Notes under the pieces: model-generated | Seen by the model: only the letters and a program-made list of their open reading frames with translations | Databases searched by the model: none | Told to the model about the DNA's origin: nothing | Source: Gammaproteobacteria bacterium | GTDB taxonomy: Bacteria; Pseudomonadota; Gammaproteobacteria; Legionellales; Legionellaceae | Direction: 5' to 3' | NCBI GenBank assembly: GCA_022600515.1 | Contig: JAHZKG010000049.1 | Span: 1 to 61,724 of the forward strand | DNA: 61,724 nucleotides | Translations under genes and position numbers: made by a program | Part shown: in pieces, positions 35,805-46,079 of the stretch | How positions within the stretch are numbered: the first letter of the stretch is position 1 | Layout of the letters: every line of letters begins with the position of its first letter

Positions 35805-38183
35805 ATGACTAAACAACAAAAAAAATTAGTGACTGCTTCTCCTTGGACAAAGCGATTATGCGAAGGCGGCTTTATTCTTGTATCAACGCTTGCGCTGTTT
35901 GTTTTATTTGCCTTGGTAACTTACCACACGTCTGATCCAGGTTGGTTTCATCTGACAAAATCGCATGCAATGGTTTCAAATGCAGGGGGAAAAGTCGGGG
36001 CATATACTGCCGATTTTCTTTACTCAATATTTGGTTATGCATCCTATGGTATGCCTCTGATGCTTGCGTATTTAGCATGGTTGATTTTGCACGACCATTG
36101 TACCCTAGGGCTTCTTAGTAAACCCATGTTAGCACTTCGCACATCGGGGATTGTGCTGCTATTGATTGGTAGTTGTGGTTTGCTTGTTTTTTTTGTGGCG
36201 GGAAAAACCGCATTATTATATAAACCAGGCGGTCTATTTGGACAAGAGGTTGCCCGCTTTTCGCATGCAGTTTTGAATTCTGAAGGGGCCATATTATTTT
36301 TATTGGCAACGGTATTAATTGGCATGACCTGGCTAACTGGGCTGTCTTGGGTCCATCTAACGGAAACCATTGGCAGGTATGTTTTAAAAGCGTGTGGAAT
36401 AGGCTTAAATGGAGTCCGTGCAATATTAGAGATTTGCATGGAAGCTGGCCAGGCGATTTATCAGTCCGGATGTAGGTTGTTTGCATTGTTCATTGTGATG
36501 AAAAAAAATCGCGCAGCTGCACGGTTAGCGCCCCAGCCAGTATCGATTATACCGGCGGCGCAGCCGAAGATTTTAGCGAAAAAAGAAAAGAAGTTCGCTA
36601 TAAAATCACTGCGGGAACGTGAGCCAGCTCCTGTTGCAGTGCCTACACCACCAGTTGCTTCCCCCGTTTTTTCGGCAACAAATAAGCCCTTGGTTGAGGG
36701 GGTACTGCCGCCTCTTGATTTATTGGTTAAAGCCACAGAAAGTCAAGGGGAAGGGGTTGGTTACTCACATCAAGCGCTGGAAGAGCTATCGCAAAATCTC
36801 GAACAGCATTTGCTTGATTTTGGGATTCAAGCCAATGTGGTTGCGGCGCATCCAGGGCCTGTGATTACCCGTTTTGAATTACAACTTGCGGCCGGTGTAA
36901 AAGTTAGTAAATTGTCGGCACTTTCAAAAGATTTAGCGCGTTCGCTGTCTGTGACCAGTGTGCGTGTGGTTGAGATTATCCCAGGAAAAACTGTGGTTGG
37001 ATTAGAGCTACCTAATCCGAAAAGAACCATGGTGGTCTTATCTGAAGTATTATCATCGGAGGTCTATCAACAGGCTCACTCGCCTTTAACGCTTGCTTTA
37101 GGCGTTGATATTGCAGGGCATCCGATGGTGGTTGACTTAGCTAAAATGCCCCATTTATTGGTTGCTGGGACAACAGGGTCGGGTAAATCAGTCGGTATTA
37201 ACGCTATGATTTTAAGCTTATTATTTAAATCAACACCTGAGCAGATACGGTTGATTTTAATCGATCCTAAAATGTTAGAGTTGTCGGTGTATGATGGTAT
37301 TCCGCATTTATTAACGCCTGTTGTGACGGATATGAAAGAGGCAGCAAGTGCGCTGCGCTGGTGTGTTGAAGAAATGGAGCGGCGCTATCGTTTGATGGCA
37401 GCAATGGGCGTACGAAACTTAGCAGGATTTAATAAAAAAATTACCGATGCGATTGAGCAGGGGCAACCGTTAACGGATCCATTATGGAAGCCTACGGACA
37501 GTATGGATGAAAAAGCACCTGAGCTAGCAGCTTTGCCTTATGTGGTTGTCGTGATTGATGAGCTTGCTGACATGATGATGGTGGTAGGCAAAAAGGTAGA
37601 GCAGTTGATTGCACGTATTGCACAAAAGGCACGAGCTGCAGGGATTCATCTTATTTTGGCAACACAGCGTCCATCGGTTGATGTGTTGACTGGGTTAATT
37701 AAATCGAATATTCCTACGCGTATTTCTTTTCAGGTGTCGTCTAAAATTGATTCAAGAACAATATTGGATCAGCAAGGGGCGGATCAATTATTAGGACATG
37801 GCGACATGTTGTTTTTGGCACCGGGTACAGGTGCACCCCTTCGAGTGCATGGTGCGTTTGTGGACGATCAAGAAGTGCATCGTGTGGCAGATGATTGGCG
37901 TGCCCGAGGAGAGCCGACTTATATTGATGCGATTACAGATGACTTGAGTGAACTGCAGGAGCCTGGTGGTGCTGCGGTGGAGGAGGCTGATGCGTTATAC
38001 GATGAAGCCGTGGCTTTTGTGATGCAAACACGTAAAGCAAGTACGTCATCCGTGCAGCGGCGCTTTAAAATTGGGTATAACCGTGCAGCACGTTTAATTG
38101 ATGAAATGGAACGCGTGGGAATGGTTGGGCCCCTTGAAGGCGGCGTGCGTGATGTTTTAGTGGCGTCTCGTACAGAGGAGTAA
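35805..38183 (+). CDS. ftsK: DNA translocase FtsK
   Basis: Septal DNA pump that clears chromosome ends and activates XerCD at dif. It has an N-terminal domain with four membrane helices (about residues 20-190), a short linker rich in Pro and Ala, and then the alpha/beta motor. Walker [11 protein letters not shown] lies near residue 453 and Walker [14 protein letters not shown] further on. The C-terminal gamma winged-helix ends [24 protein letters not shown], which reads KOPS. The 792 residues with a short linker match Legionella-type FtsK. The ATG at 35805 was preferred over TTG 35787; neither has a strong ribosome site. Confidence 0.95.
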   Translation: MTKQQKKLVTASPWTKRLCEGGFILVSTLALFVLFALVTYHTSDPGWFHLTKSHAMVSNAGGKVGAYTADFLYSIFGYASYGMPLMLAYLAWLILHDHCTLGLLSKPMLALRTSGIVLLLIGSCGLLVFFVAGKTALLYKPGGLFGQEVARFSHAVLNSEGAILFLLATVLIGMTWLTGLSWVHLTETIGRYVLKACGIGLNGVRAILEICMEAGQAIYQSGCRLFALFIVMKKNRAAARLAPQPVSIIPAAQPKILAKKEKKFAIKSLREREPAPVAVPTPPVASPVFSATNKPLVEGVLPPLDLLVKATESQGEGVGYSHQALEELSQNLEQHLLDFGIQANVVAAHPGPVITRFELQLAAGVKVSKLSALSKDLARSLSVTSVRVVEIIPGKTVVGLELPNPKRTMVVLSEVLSSEVYQQAHSPLTLALGVDIAGHPMVVDLAKMPHLLVAGTTGSGKSVGINAMILSLLFKSTPEQIRLILIDPKMLELSVYDGIPHLLTPVVTDMKEAASALRWCVEEMERRYRLMAAMGVRNLAGFNKKITDAIEQGQPLTDPLWKPTDSMDEKAPELAALPYVVVVIDELADMMMVVGKKVEQLIARIAQKARAAGIHLILATQRPSVDVLTGLIKSNIPTRISFQVSSKIDSRTILDQQGADQLLGHGDMLFLAPGTGAPLRVHGAFVDDQEVHRVADDWRARGEPTYIDAITDDLSELQEPGGAAVEEADALYDEAVAFVMQTRKASTSSVQRRFKIGYNRAARLIDEMERVGMVGPLEGGVRDVLVASRTEE

Positions 38184-38188
38184 AGCGT

Positions 38189-38806
38189 GTGAATATTAAA
38201 AAAATAGGGCTTGGACTGCTTGTTTGGAGCATGGCAACCGGTGCATGCAGTGCGGCACCAGGTGACGTGCTATGGGATAAGTTGAGTGCTATTCGCTCGA
38301 TGCAAGCCAGCTTTACTCAAAAAGTGTTAACTAAAAATCGAGAATTATCTAATAGCTCGGGCACAATGGCGCTTGAGCGTCCGAAGCACTTTAGGTGGCA
38401 AACCAAGAGCCCGATGGAACAGCTTTTGGTTGCGGATGGGGAAAAGTTTTGGTTGTATGATGTTGATTTGGAGCAAGTAACCGTGCGGTCGCAAGCTGAA
38501 TTAGAAGGGGCTGCAGCAGGATTATTCTTAGGAGAGGATCGGGCACGTTTTTTTCATGATTTTCATGTAACGGAAACGCAACAAAATAAGTTGGACGAGT
38601 TTATATTAGAAGCCACTGAAAAACAGGCCAATATTCAACGTATGATGCTTCAGTTCGACGATACTCAGCTTGTACGAATGGATTTATATGATCAATTGGG
38701 GCAAAAAACGATTATACGCTTTCAGCAGGTTAAAAATAATGATGCATTGCCCTCTACATTATTTCGTTTTACACCTCCAGCAGGAGTTGATGTGGTGGAT
38801 CAATGA
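38189..38806 (+). CDS. lolA: Outer-membrane lipoprotein carrier LolA
   Basis: Periplasmic chaperone that ferries lipoproteins from LolCDE to LolB. It has a signal peptide of about 22 residues (LGLLVWSMATGACSA), then the family motifs MQASFTQKVLT, GTMALERPKHFRWQTKSPMEQLLVADGEKFWLYDVDLEQVTVR and a C-terminal LPSTLFRFTPPAGVDVV. The start is GTG, with AGAGGAG eight bases upstream, five bases after the ftsK stop. ftsK-lolA adjacency is also the enterobacterial order. It overlaps the next gene by four bases. Confidence 0.95.
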   Translation: MNIKKIGLGLLVWSMATGACSAAPGDVLWDKLSAIRSMQASFTQKVLTKNRELSNSSGTMALERPKHFRWQTKSPMEQLLVADGEKFWLYDVDLEQVTVRSQAELEGAAAGLFLGEDRARFFHDFHVTETQQNKLDEFILEATEKQANIQRMMLQFDDTQLVRMDLYDQLGQKTIIRFQQVKNNDALPSTLFRFTPPAGVDVVDQ

Positions 38807-41800
38807 AAAAACCAAAACTAAAAATGCGGCGCCTTAGATGCCCTAAATGGCTTAAGCGTTGTGCTAAACGCATTTGGGTTTTAGGTGTAACACTGGTTGT
38901 GTTGTCGGCTATTTTGCTAACTGTATTTCGTGCATTAACACCGTGGGCTGCACAATACAAAGAGACTGTAGAAACGCAATTATCTCGTTTTTTAGGGACT
39001 AAAGTCTCTATTCAAGACATGAAGACCAGTTGGTATTGGTTTGAACCGGTATTAAAGTTAGATGGTATTCAAATAACTGAAACAAATAATACGGTTTTGA
39101 ACGTGAAAGAATTACTTGTAGGCATTGATTTAATGCGTTCATTTTGGCATTGGCGTATTCAGCCGGGTGTTTTATTTGTTGAAGATGCAACGTTTAATTT
39201 TCGAGAAGATAATGCACATTGGCAATTAGATGGTGTGGCTTTAAATTCGAGTTCAAAAGCAGTGCCTCAAGCTGAATACAGCACGGTTTCAGGCTGGCTA
39301 CTTGCGTATCAAAAAATTGTAATGAAGCGTATTGGTATGACATTGCATTGGAAAGATGGTCGGGTGACATCGATAAAACCACTCAATCTTGTGGCTGTAA
39401 ATCGTGATGGGCATTATAAAGTTAAAGGGCATGCCCGCTTAGTGGGAGATAACCCGAGTGTTTTGTCTGTGTTAGCAGACTTAAATATAGCCAGTGGTTT
39501 TTCTTCAAATGTACAAGGCCAACTTTATCTGTCGGTTGAGCAAATTAACTTTTCAGAATGGCGTCCTGTGTTTCCTGCATTTAATTTAGAGGTGACAAAA
39601 GGGCTTGGTGAGGGCCAGTTATGGCTTGATATTCGTAATTCACGTTTGGTGTCAGCGCAATCAGCTGTTCGCGTTCGTGATGTTTTATGGCGGCAGGAAC
39701 AAAATAAAGCGGCTCAAAAAATTGATCGCCTCAGTGTAAATATGGCTTGGGAAGAAACAGCAAAAGGATGGCGTTGGACCGCGGACCATGTGCGACTTCG
39801 GGCGAACAAAACCACGTGGCCTGAGAATGATTTGGCGATTACATATGACTCAAATTCAGCACAATATAAAGTATTTGTTAAAACGCTCTTACTCGAGCCG
39901 ACTCGGGCCTTGCTTCATAATGCGCCGGATGCCTTGAAGCCTTTATTTGAGATTAACCCACGAGGTCTGCTAAATAATACGCAGTTTGAGCTACAAGACG
40001 GTAAAATCAGTTATTTTTTATCTCGTTTTTCACAACTCTCATGGGATGCAAAAGATGCACTGCCTGCCGTGAACCATCTTTCCGGGGCTTTGGCCTGGGA
40101 GCCTAAAGAAGGTCATTTGAATTTGGATGGTGAAGCCGTTACGTTAACGTTTAAAAATAAACCCCCACTTCAGGTTGAGTTGCTCAATGCCTCAATTCTT
40201 TGGAAAGCGCTCAGTCAAGGTTGGCGTGTGACGTTAGATCGCGGGGTTGTAAAACATGAGCATGGGGTATTGAATGCACGCGGTTTTTTAGATGATGTTT
40301 CCGCTGATACATTAGGAACAATACAAGGCAACCTATCGTTTTCAATGCATGATGCAACGTTTTGGTGGCCTTATTTACCCGAGAAAGGCTTAAAGCCCAA
40401 GTTAAAAACATGGCTAGAAAAAGATGTGACACGAATCGAGCAATTTTCTGGGCAGATGCAAGTTCATGGAGCGCTTGAAGCCTTTCCATATGATAAAAAG
40501 CCGGGTGAGTTTTTAGTCACAGGCGCACTCAGTGGCGTTGATTTACGTTTTAATCACGATTGGCCATTGACTAAAGAGATTACAGGGACGGTGCAGCTAG
40601 ATAAACGGTTGTTAATGGCTGAAATAGAAGGCGCAGATTTTCAAGGTATTCCAATGCACTCAGCGCGTTTAACCGTAGCTGATTTAGGACTTAATCATGA
40701 GGTGATGTTTACACATGGGGAAGCCCGTGCTCCGTTGGAAGAAATGCAAGCGTATATTAGGCAATCACCGCTGCATACAAAGCTTAAAAAATTAGATGCC
40801 TTAATTTTAAAGCAGCCAGCGAATTTAGATTTAGCCATACAGTTTCCTTTTTATCCTGGGGGGGGGAAGCTGAAAGTCAAAGGACTCGTTACATTGCAAG
40901 CGAATGATTTATTTTTAAAAGAAGTGCCGCAACGTGTTGGCTTACATGATTTGTCAGGGGAATTAAAATTTAATGAGCAAGGCGTGGTTGATAGCCATTT
41001 ATCGGCACGTTTATTTGATGAGCCTATGGCACTTTGGGTGCGATCAAATCATGAAGGGGCCTCTTATTTTGCGATTGATATGGAAGGCTATCTTTCAGCG
41101 CTTGGATTACGAGAAGCGATTTCATCGCCAATGCTTTCATTGGTACGGGGGCGAACTCCGATTAAAGCTGAACTTAAAATGACAGAGGAACCGAATGATT
41201 TAGATCATGTGCACCTGACGTCTTCATTGGATGGGTTAAGTATTGATTTACCCAAGCCTTTTGGGAAAAAATGCTCAGGTATTATGCCATTTACGGTTGA
41301 TACCTATTTTAATTTTGAGCGCGGGATGCGTTTAAAAATAAATTATGATAGGCGGCTGAGTACGGATTTATGGTTTTCAGGTCGGCCATCAGCGCTTAAG
41401 CTTCGGCGGGGAGAGGTGGTATTAGGCGGGGGAGACGCGGTGTTGCGTGATAAACCCGGTGCTTCTATTCGAGGCGAATTTAAAGCTTTTGACTGGGTAC
41501 CATGGGCCTCTGTGCTTGATAAGCTGCAATTGAAGAATTCGCATCAATCAAAAGATTACTTACACGGGTTTAGAACCATATCAATCGATTTTGGAAAGGC
41601 TGAATTTTTGAAGCAGCAGTATCAAAATATTCATTTTTATGCGCAGCGATTGCCAGAGAATGTATGGTCGATGACAATGAAAGAAGATGTCATATTTGCT
41701 GAGTTGAAATATGCACCGCATCAAAACATGCTCAGTGGCTATGTCTCATCATGGCAGTTTGATTTACCTGATGTTGAGGCATCAGGGGCCCCCACGCGTT

Positions 41801-42681
41801 CAAAAACAGCATGGAAGCCAGGACAAATCCCTAATCTCAAGTTGAAAGTAGGAACGCTTCAAGTAGGAGATGTAAACGCGGGTCAGTTATCGCTTAAAGG
41901 CACGCAAATTCAGGGTAAGGCTTGGCGTTTAGACTCAGGAAAATTAAAGTCTGATGCGTATGAGCTGGTCGTAAAAGGTGAATGGCAGGCCAAACCGAAG
42001 CCAGAAACAAAACTGGATGCGCAAGTGACAATTAGTGACTTAAAGAAAGCATTAGCTCATTGGCATGGATCACCCGTTGTCGAAGCGCATGATGGCGATA
42101 TTCGATTACTTGGTGAATGGGATGGAGCACCCAATGATTTTTCAGTTAAAGGCCTGAGCGGCCAATTACAGATTGCCTTTAAAGAAGGTCGCATTCCAAA
42201 TTTGAGCCCTGAGACAGAGAAAAAAATGGTTTTAGGTAAATTACTAAGTATTCTGAGTTTACAAACCATTCCACGTCGTTTGAAGCTAGATTTTAGTGAC
42301 TTGGCTAAACCTGGATATAGTTTTGATAAATTTGACGGTCATTTTGTGTTAGCACATGGCATTATGCAAACAGAAGATAGTGCGATTGATGGTCCTGTGG
42401 CACGCGCTACCATCAAAGGATCGCTTAATTTAGATAAGCAGCTCTATGATTTGTCGCTGCATGTTTCGCCATATATTACAGCGAGTTTACCGGTCGTCGC
42501 GACGATTGCTGGAGGGCCTGTTGCAGGGCTTGCCACATGGGTTGCCAGTAAAATAATTAATCAAGGCATGGAAAAAATAAAAGGCTACACCTATGATGTG
42601 TCAGGGCCTTGGGATGAGCCGGTTGTACAGCAAGTTCATATCTATAAGAAGCAAGCCTCTTCTGATAAACAACTTAATTAG
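38803..42681 (+). CDS. yhdP: YhdP-family AsmA-like inner-membrane/periplasmic lipid-transfer protein
   Basis: A 1292-residue bridge-like protein anchored by one N-terminal helix (about residues 22-45; RIWVLGVTLVVLSAILLTVF). Long stretches of alternating beta structure follow, and a C-terminal AsmA_2/DUF3971-type region ends with SLPVVATIAGGPVAGLATWVASKIINQGMEK, typical of YhdP. In E. coli YhdP acts with TamB and YdbH in phospholipid transport to the outer membrane. A four-base overlap (ATGA) couples it to lolA. The sequence is a single uninterrupted frame. Confidence 0.88.
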   Translation: MKKPKLKMRRLRCPKWLKRCAKRIWVLGVTLVVLSAILLTVFRALTPWAAQYKETVETQLSRFLGTKVSIQDMKTSWYWFEPVLKLDGIQITETNNTVLNVKELLVGIDLMRSFWHWRIQPGVLFVEDATFNFREDNAHWQLDGVALNSSSKAVPQAEYSTVSGWLLAYQKIVMKRIGMTLHWKDGRVTSIKPLNLVAVNRDGHYKVKGHARLVGDNPSVLSVLADLNIASGFSSNVQGQLYLSVEQINFSEWRPVFPAFNLEVTKGLGEGQLWLDIRNSRLVSAQSAVRVRDVLWRQEQNKAAQKIDRLSVNMAWEETAKGWRWTADHVRLRANKTTWPENDLAITYDSNSAQYKVFVKTLLLEPTRALLHNAPDALKPLFEINPRGLLNNTQFELQDGKISYFLSRFSQLSWDAKDALPAVNHLSGALAWEPKEGHLNLDGEAVTLTFKNKPPLQVELLNASILWKALSQGWRVTLDRGVVKHEHGVLNARGFLDDVSADTLGTIQGNLSFSMHDATFWWPYLPEKGLKPKLKTWLEKDVTRIEQFSGQMQVHGALEAFPYDKKPGEFLVTGALSGVDLRFNHDWPLTKEITGTVQLDKRLLMAEIEGADFQGIPMHSARLTVADLGLNHEVMFTHGEARAPLEEMQAYIRQSPLHTKLKKLDALILKQPANLDLAIQFPFYPGGGKLKVKGLVTLQANDLFLKEVPQRVGLHDLSGELKFNEQGVVDSHLSARLFDEPMALWVRSNHEGASYFAIDMEGYLSALGLREAISSPMLSLVRGRTPIKAELKMTEEPNDLDHVHLTSSLDGLSIDLPKPFGKKCSGIMPFTVDTYFNFERGMRLKINYDRRLSTDLWFSGRPSALKLRRGEVVLGGGDAVLRDKPGASIRGEFKAFDWVPWASVLDKLQLKNSHQSKDYLHGFRTISIDFGKAEFLKQQYQNIHFYAQRLPENVWSMTMKEDVIFAELKYAPHQNMLSGYVSSWQFDLPDVEASGAPTRSKTAWKPGQIPNLKLKVGTLQVGDVNAGQLSLKGTQIQGKAWRLDSGKLKSDAYELVVKGEWQAKPKPETKLDAQVTISDLKKALAHWHGSPVVEAHDGDIRLLGEWDGAPNDFSVKGLSGQLQIAFKEGRIPNLSPETEKKMVLGKLLSILSLQTIPRRLKLDFSDLAKPGYSFDKFDGHFVLAHGIMQTEDSAIDGPVARATIKGSLNLDKQLYDLSLHVSPYITASLPVVATIAGGPVAGLATWVASKIINQGMEKIKGYTYDVSGPWDEPVVQQVHIYKKQASSDKQLN

Positions 42682-42689
42682 GACGTCAG

Positions 42690-44063
42690 ATGACAAAAGA
42701 AGGTAGTAGAGAACATAGCATGCACTTACATATCTTAGGGATTGGTGGCACGTTCATGAGTGCGATTGCTTTGTTCGCGCGCAAGCTTGGCTATCACGTG
42801 ACAGGCAGTGATGCTGCATGCTATCCACCGGTTAGTGACTTATTGGTTGCAGAAGGTATTACATGGACCGAAGGCTATACAGATACAACCGATGCGTTGC
42901 AGTCAGACTGTGTGGTGGTGGGCAATGCCATTATGCGGGGCATGCCGGTGATAGAAGCCGTCTTGGATGCCAAGAAGCCTTATATTTCAGGTCCTCAGTG
43001 GTTGGCTGAAAATGTTTTATCCCAGTACCGCGTGCTTGCTGTTGCAGGAACACACGGAAAAACAACAACAACCTCTATGCTTGCGTTTATTTTAGAGCAA
43101 GCAGACCTTAACCCTGGATTTTTAATCGGTGGCGTTGCCAGTCATTTTCAAACCAATGCACGACTGACTGACAGTGAGTGGTTTGTGATTGAGGCCGATG
43201 AATATGACAGCGCTTTTTTTGATAAGCGGCCAAAGTTTATGCATTATCATCCGGAATGCGCGATTGTTAATAATTTAGAGTTTGATCATGCAGATATTTA
43301 TGCGGATTTAGCGGCGATACAGCAACAAGTTCATTATTTTTTAAAAACCATACCGCCTAAAGGCGAGCTGCTGTATCCGCGGGATGATAAAGCCTTGAAA
43401 GAAGTGATGGATAAAGGCGTATTTAGTCATGCATCGAGTATGGCGCATATGGGAGATGCTGTGTGGCGTGTGGTGTTATTAGATGACATTGCGTCGCATT
43501 TTCAGATTATGCATCATGATGAAGTGGTGGCTGAAATTAAATGGGATTTGATGGGAGCATTTAATGCTGAAAATGCCATGGCGGCGTTTGCATCCAGCAT
43601 GTATGCAGGCGTTGAACCTGAAGTGGCCGCACGTGCTTTGGAGCAATTTATGCCGGTGAAGCGTCGGCTTGAAGTGCGAATGGATTCACATGGTATTAAA
43701 TTATATGATGATTTTGCGCATCATCCGACAGCAATCCAAAAGACGATTGACGCGGTAAAGCAGCAAGATGGACACAAACGGGTTTTGGTTGTTTTGGAGT
43801 GTGCATCGCATAGCATGCGTATGGGGGTGCATGGCGAGCGTACTGTGGATGCTTTGGCTGATGCGGATGAGGTATATATTTTAAGTGAGGGGCCGTCTGA
43901 TGCTTGGCCCAAGCATTGGCTTGTGTCTGATTCTAAAGAAGTGTTGGCTCAGGCAATGAGTGCTGCCGCCGTCCGTGGAGATGCTTTGCTTGTGATGAGT
44001 AACCGAAGCCTTGAAGCCTTGCATCAAGGCGTTATTGAAATGCTTAACGCACGATTTGGCTAA
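42690..44063 (+). CDS. mpl: UDP-N-acetylmuramate:murein-tripeptide ligase Mpl
   Basis: Recycles cell-wall tripeptide by joining it to UDP-MurNAc. It is a Mur ligase of 457 residues. The N-terminal nucleotide-binding motif HILGIGGTFMSAIALFARKLGYHVTGSD is followed by the ATP loop VAGTHGKTTTTSMLAF. Then come NNLEFDHADIYADL and the C-terminal YDDFAHHPTAIQKTI. The IGGTFM motif separates Mpl from MurC. The ATG at 42690 has AGGA at good spacing. The ATG at 42720 fits the family N terminus more closely and is also possible. Confidence 0.93.
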   Translation: MTKEGSREHSMHLHILGIGGTFMSAIALFARKLGYHVTGSDAACYPPVSDLLVAEGITWTEGYTDTTDALQSDCVVVGNAIMRGMPVIEAVLDAKKPYISGPQWLAENVLSQYRVLAVAGTHGKTTTTSMLAFILEQADLNPGFLIGGVASHFQTNARLTDSEWFVIEADEYDSAFFDKRPKFMHYHPECAIVNNLEFDHADIYADLAAIQQQVHYFLKTIPPKGELLYPRDDKALKEVMDKGVFSHASSMAHMGDAVWRVVLLDDIASHFQIMHHDEVVAEIKWDLMGAFNAENAMAAFASSMYAGVEPEVAARALEQFMPVKRRLEVRMDSHGIKLYDDFAHHPTAIQKTIDAVKQQDGHKRVLVVLECASHSMRMGVHGERTVDALADADEVYILSEGPSDAWPKHWLVSDSKEVLAQAMSAAAVRGDALLVMSNRSLEALHQGVIEMLNARFG

Positions 44064-44134
44064 CTTTAAGGCGACCACCGGCATTACTACCAGACTGTAC
44101 TAAGCTAAAAGTTAAAGCTTAGTCAGGAGGGAAT

Positions 44135-45568
44135 ATGCCCGGTTTATTTAATCATGTATCAGCGGAATTAAAATCACGATTGAATCATGCGTTTAGATAT
44201 GGTGCCAGTGCTTTTCGTTTTGGCTTAATGCCACAGAGTGTGTCTGATCATCTGCCAGTGCTTGCTGATTTACCGCTGGGTGAAGGGCGCATTCAAATGC
44301 TGAGTTGGAATTTGCTGGCCGATGAACATTTGTTTAATAACTTTATGAATATATCCGGTAGTGATTATTTAGAAGCTGCATTAGATAAAAAAATAACAGG
44401 AACCGAGAATACGATTTATAGCGGAGCCATGTATCATTTATTGGCAGAACTTGCACAATATTTGTTTAAGCATAAAGTTGATGGGCAGCTTAAGATTACA
44501 CGTAAACTGCTTGAAGGGTTTGTTCCAAATGATGCGCAACCTAGTCGAAGAGCACGTTCTCGAAATCCTGAAACAGCACAGTTAAAAATACATCAAGTGG
44601 AAGCTGTAAGAAAGCATTTGGTTGTTATTTTATGTGATGCAGCTGAACCGCATGCGCATGAATACCAACTGGCATTAAGGCAGTGCATTGAATTAATTTA
44701 TCATATCCAATCACCTGAAGGCGCTTTACAATGACCTAATCGATTAAGAAGGCTGCGACAGAATCAAGCAGCAGTGAATGAGTTGGCCGCGCAAGATATT
44801 TTGGCATTTCAAGAGTGCACAAGTCCAGCTGATATGGAGGGGCTGCTGGAAACAGCTTCACCTAGTAAACATAGGATGTTTATACATCATAATCTGAATG
44901 TGAGCGGCGTATCAACAGATAATGTGGTGCTAGCATTTGATACAGATAAGTATCAATTGGCGGAACAAGCGCATCCTAAAAACCCATTGAAAGAAAAATT
45001 CGAAGGTAAAAAACCAGCTTTATATTGTAAGCTTCAAGAGATAAGCACGGGGCGTGTTTTTATTGTAGGCTCTATTCATCATCCCGGGAGACGTCATGAT
45101 CTACGCCATGAAATAGAGTCGCATGTGAAGTTATTACAGGCGGGTGATGATGCAATGCCTTGTTATATTGCGGGAGATTATAATCATACTGCAGAGCAGT
45201 TTTCAGCACGTGAAGCAGGTGTTCCTTTGTTTTATTCATCAGAAGGTGGAACGATGTCGGGTTCTGATTATGATAATACCAATCACGCAATTGATGCCAT
45301 CATGTCGAATCAGGCCTTAACAGGGCATGTTAGGGCTAGTCTCGCAATTACTTTAGCACCTCCAGCACCGATGCCTTTAGAGGTCAGTCTAGATGTGTTC
45401 TCACAAACTAAGCCGGCAGTGGTTGATGGTGTTTTGAAACCACATATAACCATATGTCAGCCAATATTTAAAAATAAAGCAAAAGCAATAAAAGGTGCAT
45501 TAATAGGCATACATGAAGAGGGTGAAGCAGGTTTGGGTGAGCGTATAATATTGGCAAAATTTAATTAA
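44135..45568 (+). pseudogene. Endonuclease/exonuclease/phosphatase-fold gene split by an in-frame TGA
   Basis: Two frames, 44135-44734 and from about 44735 to 45568, are in the same phase and are separated only by a TGA at 44732-44734. Together they hold every landmark of the EEP fold: QMLSWNLLADEHLF (first half), then DILAFQECT, FIVGSIHHPGR, CYIAGDYNHTAEQF and NHAIDAIMSN. The layout is like CCR4/nocturnin-type enzymes. A Trp codon (TGG) before PNRLRRL would fit the family spacing, so a TGG to TGA nonsense mutation is likely. The 3' part could restart at GTG 44774. A strong ribosome site precedes 44135 (CAGGAGGGAAT). Not a recognisable housekeeping enzyme; an effector origin is conceivable. 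Confidence 0.65.
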
Positions 45569-45581
45569 GAGGAAAAAATAA

Positions 45582-46079
45582 ATGAGCGAAATAAAATGCA
45601 ATGACGCGATCATGCATACCTATGGTGAGTTACCCGCGTTGAATCAAACAGCCCCCAATTTTTCTTTGACAGATATAAATTTAGAGACACGTAGTTTAGA
45701 GAACGATTATATGAATAAACCCGTGTTGATTAATGTCTATCCGAGCTTAGATACCAGTGTGTGCTTTGCATTAGTCCAAAAAATTCACACAGAGCTAAAT
45801 AAATCTAATATCGTTGTGTTGTGTGTTTCTATGGACACGCCTTTTGCATTACAACGCATCGCGAATAAACTAGCATTTGATAAGATTAATTTGTTATCTG
45901 ATCTTAAAAATAGATACTTTGGTGCGCGTTATGGGGTGACGATTGCAGACGGTCCTTTAGGGGGGCTTTTAGCGCGTGCAGTATTTCTTTTAGATGCAGA
46001 GCATGCGCGAATTTATCGGGAGTTAGTTGAAGATGTTGCAATGCCACCGAATTATGAAGCTATTCTTAAGCACGTCTAG
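45582..46079 (+). CDS. tpx: Thiol peroxidase Tpx, apparently one-cysteine
   Basis: Peroxiredoxin of 165 residues that reduces hydroperoxides. The Tpx signature is visible: APNFSLTDINL, VLINVYPSLDTSVC with the peroxidatic Cys, then VVLCVSMDTPFALQRI and the YGVTIADGPLGGLLARAVFLLD block. In E. coli Tpx the resolving Cys follows DLPFAQ-R-F; here that position is Ile-Ala-Asn (PFALQRIAN), so the resolving Cys is missing. The other Cys residues are elsewhere. It is 13 bp after the split gene with a strong ribosome site (AGAGGAAAA). The 3' end overlaps the convergent transporter gene by 14 bases. Confidence 0.9.
   Translation: MSEIKCNDAIMHTYGELPALNQTAPNFSLTDINLETRSLENDYMNKPVLINVYPSLDTSVCFALVQKIHTELNKSNIVVLCVSMDTPFALQRIANKLAFDKINLLSDLKNRYFGARYGVTIADGPLGGLLARAVFLLDAEHARIYRELVEDVAMPPNYEAILKHV

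Noticed and set aside
44732..44734. TGA in the EEP-fold gene as a selenocysteine codon
   Set aside because: No SECIS-like element was evident right after it, the family has no Cys or Sec at that position, and a Trp codon fits better.
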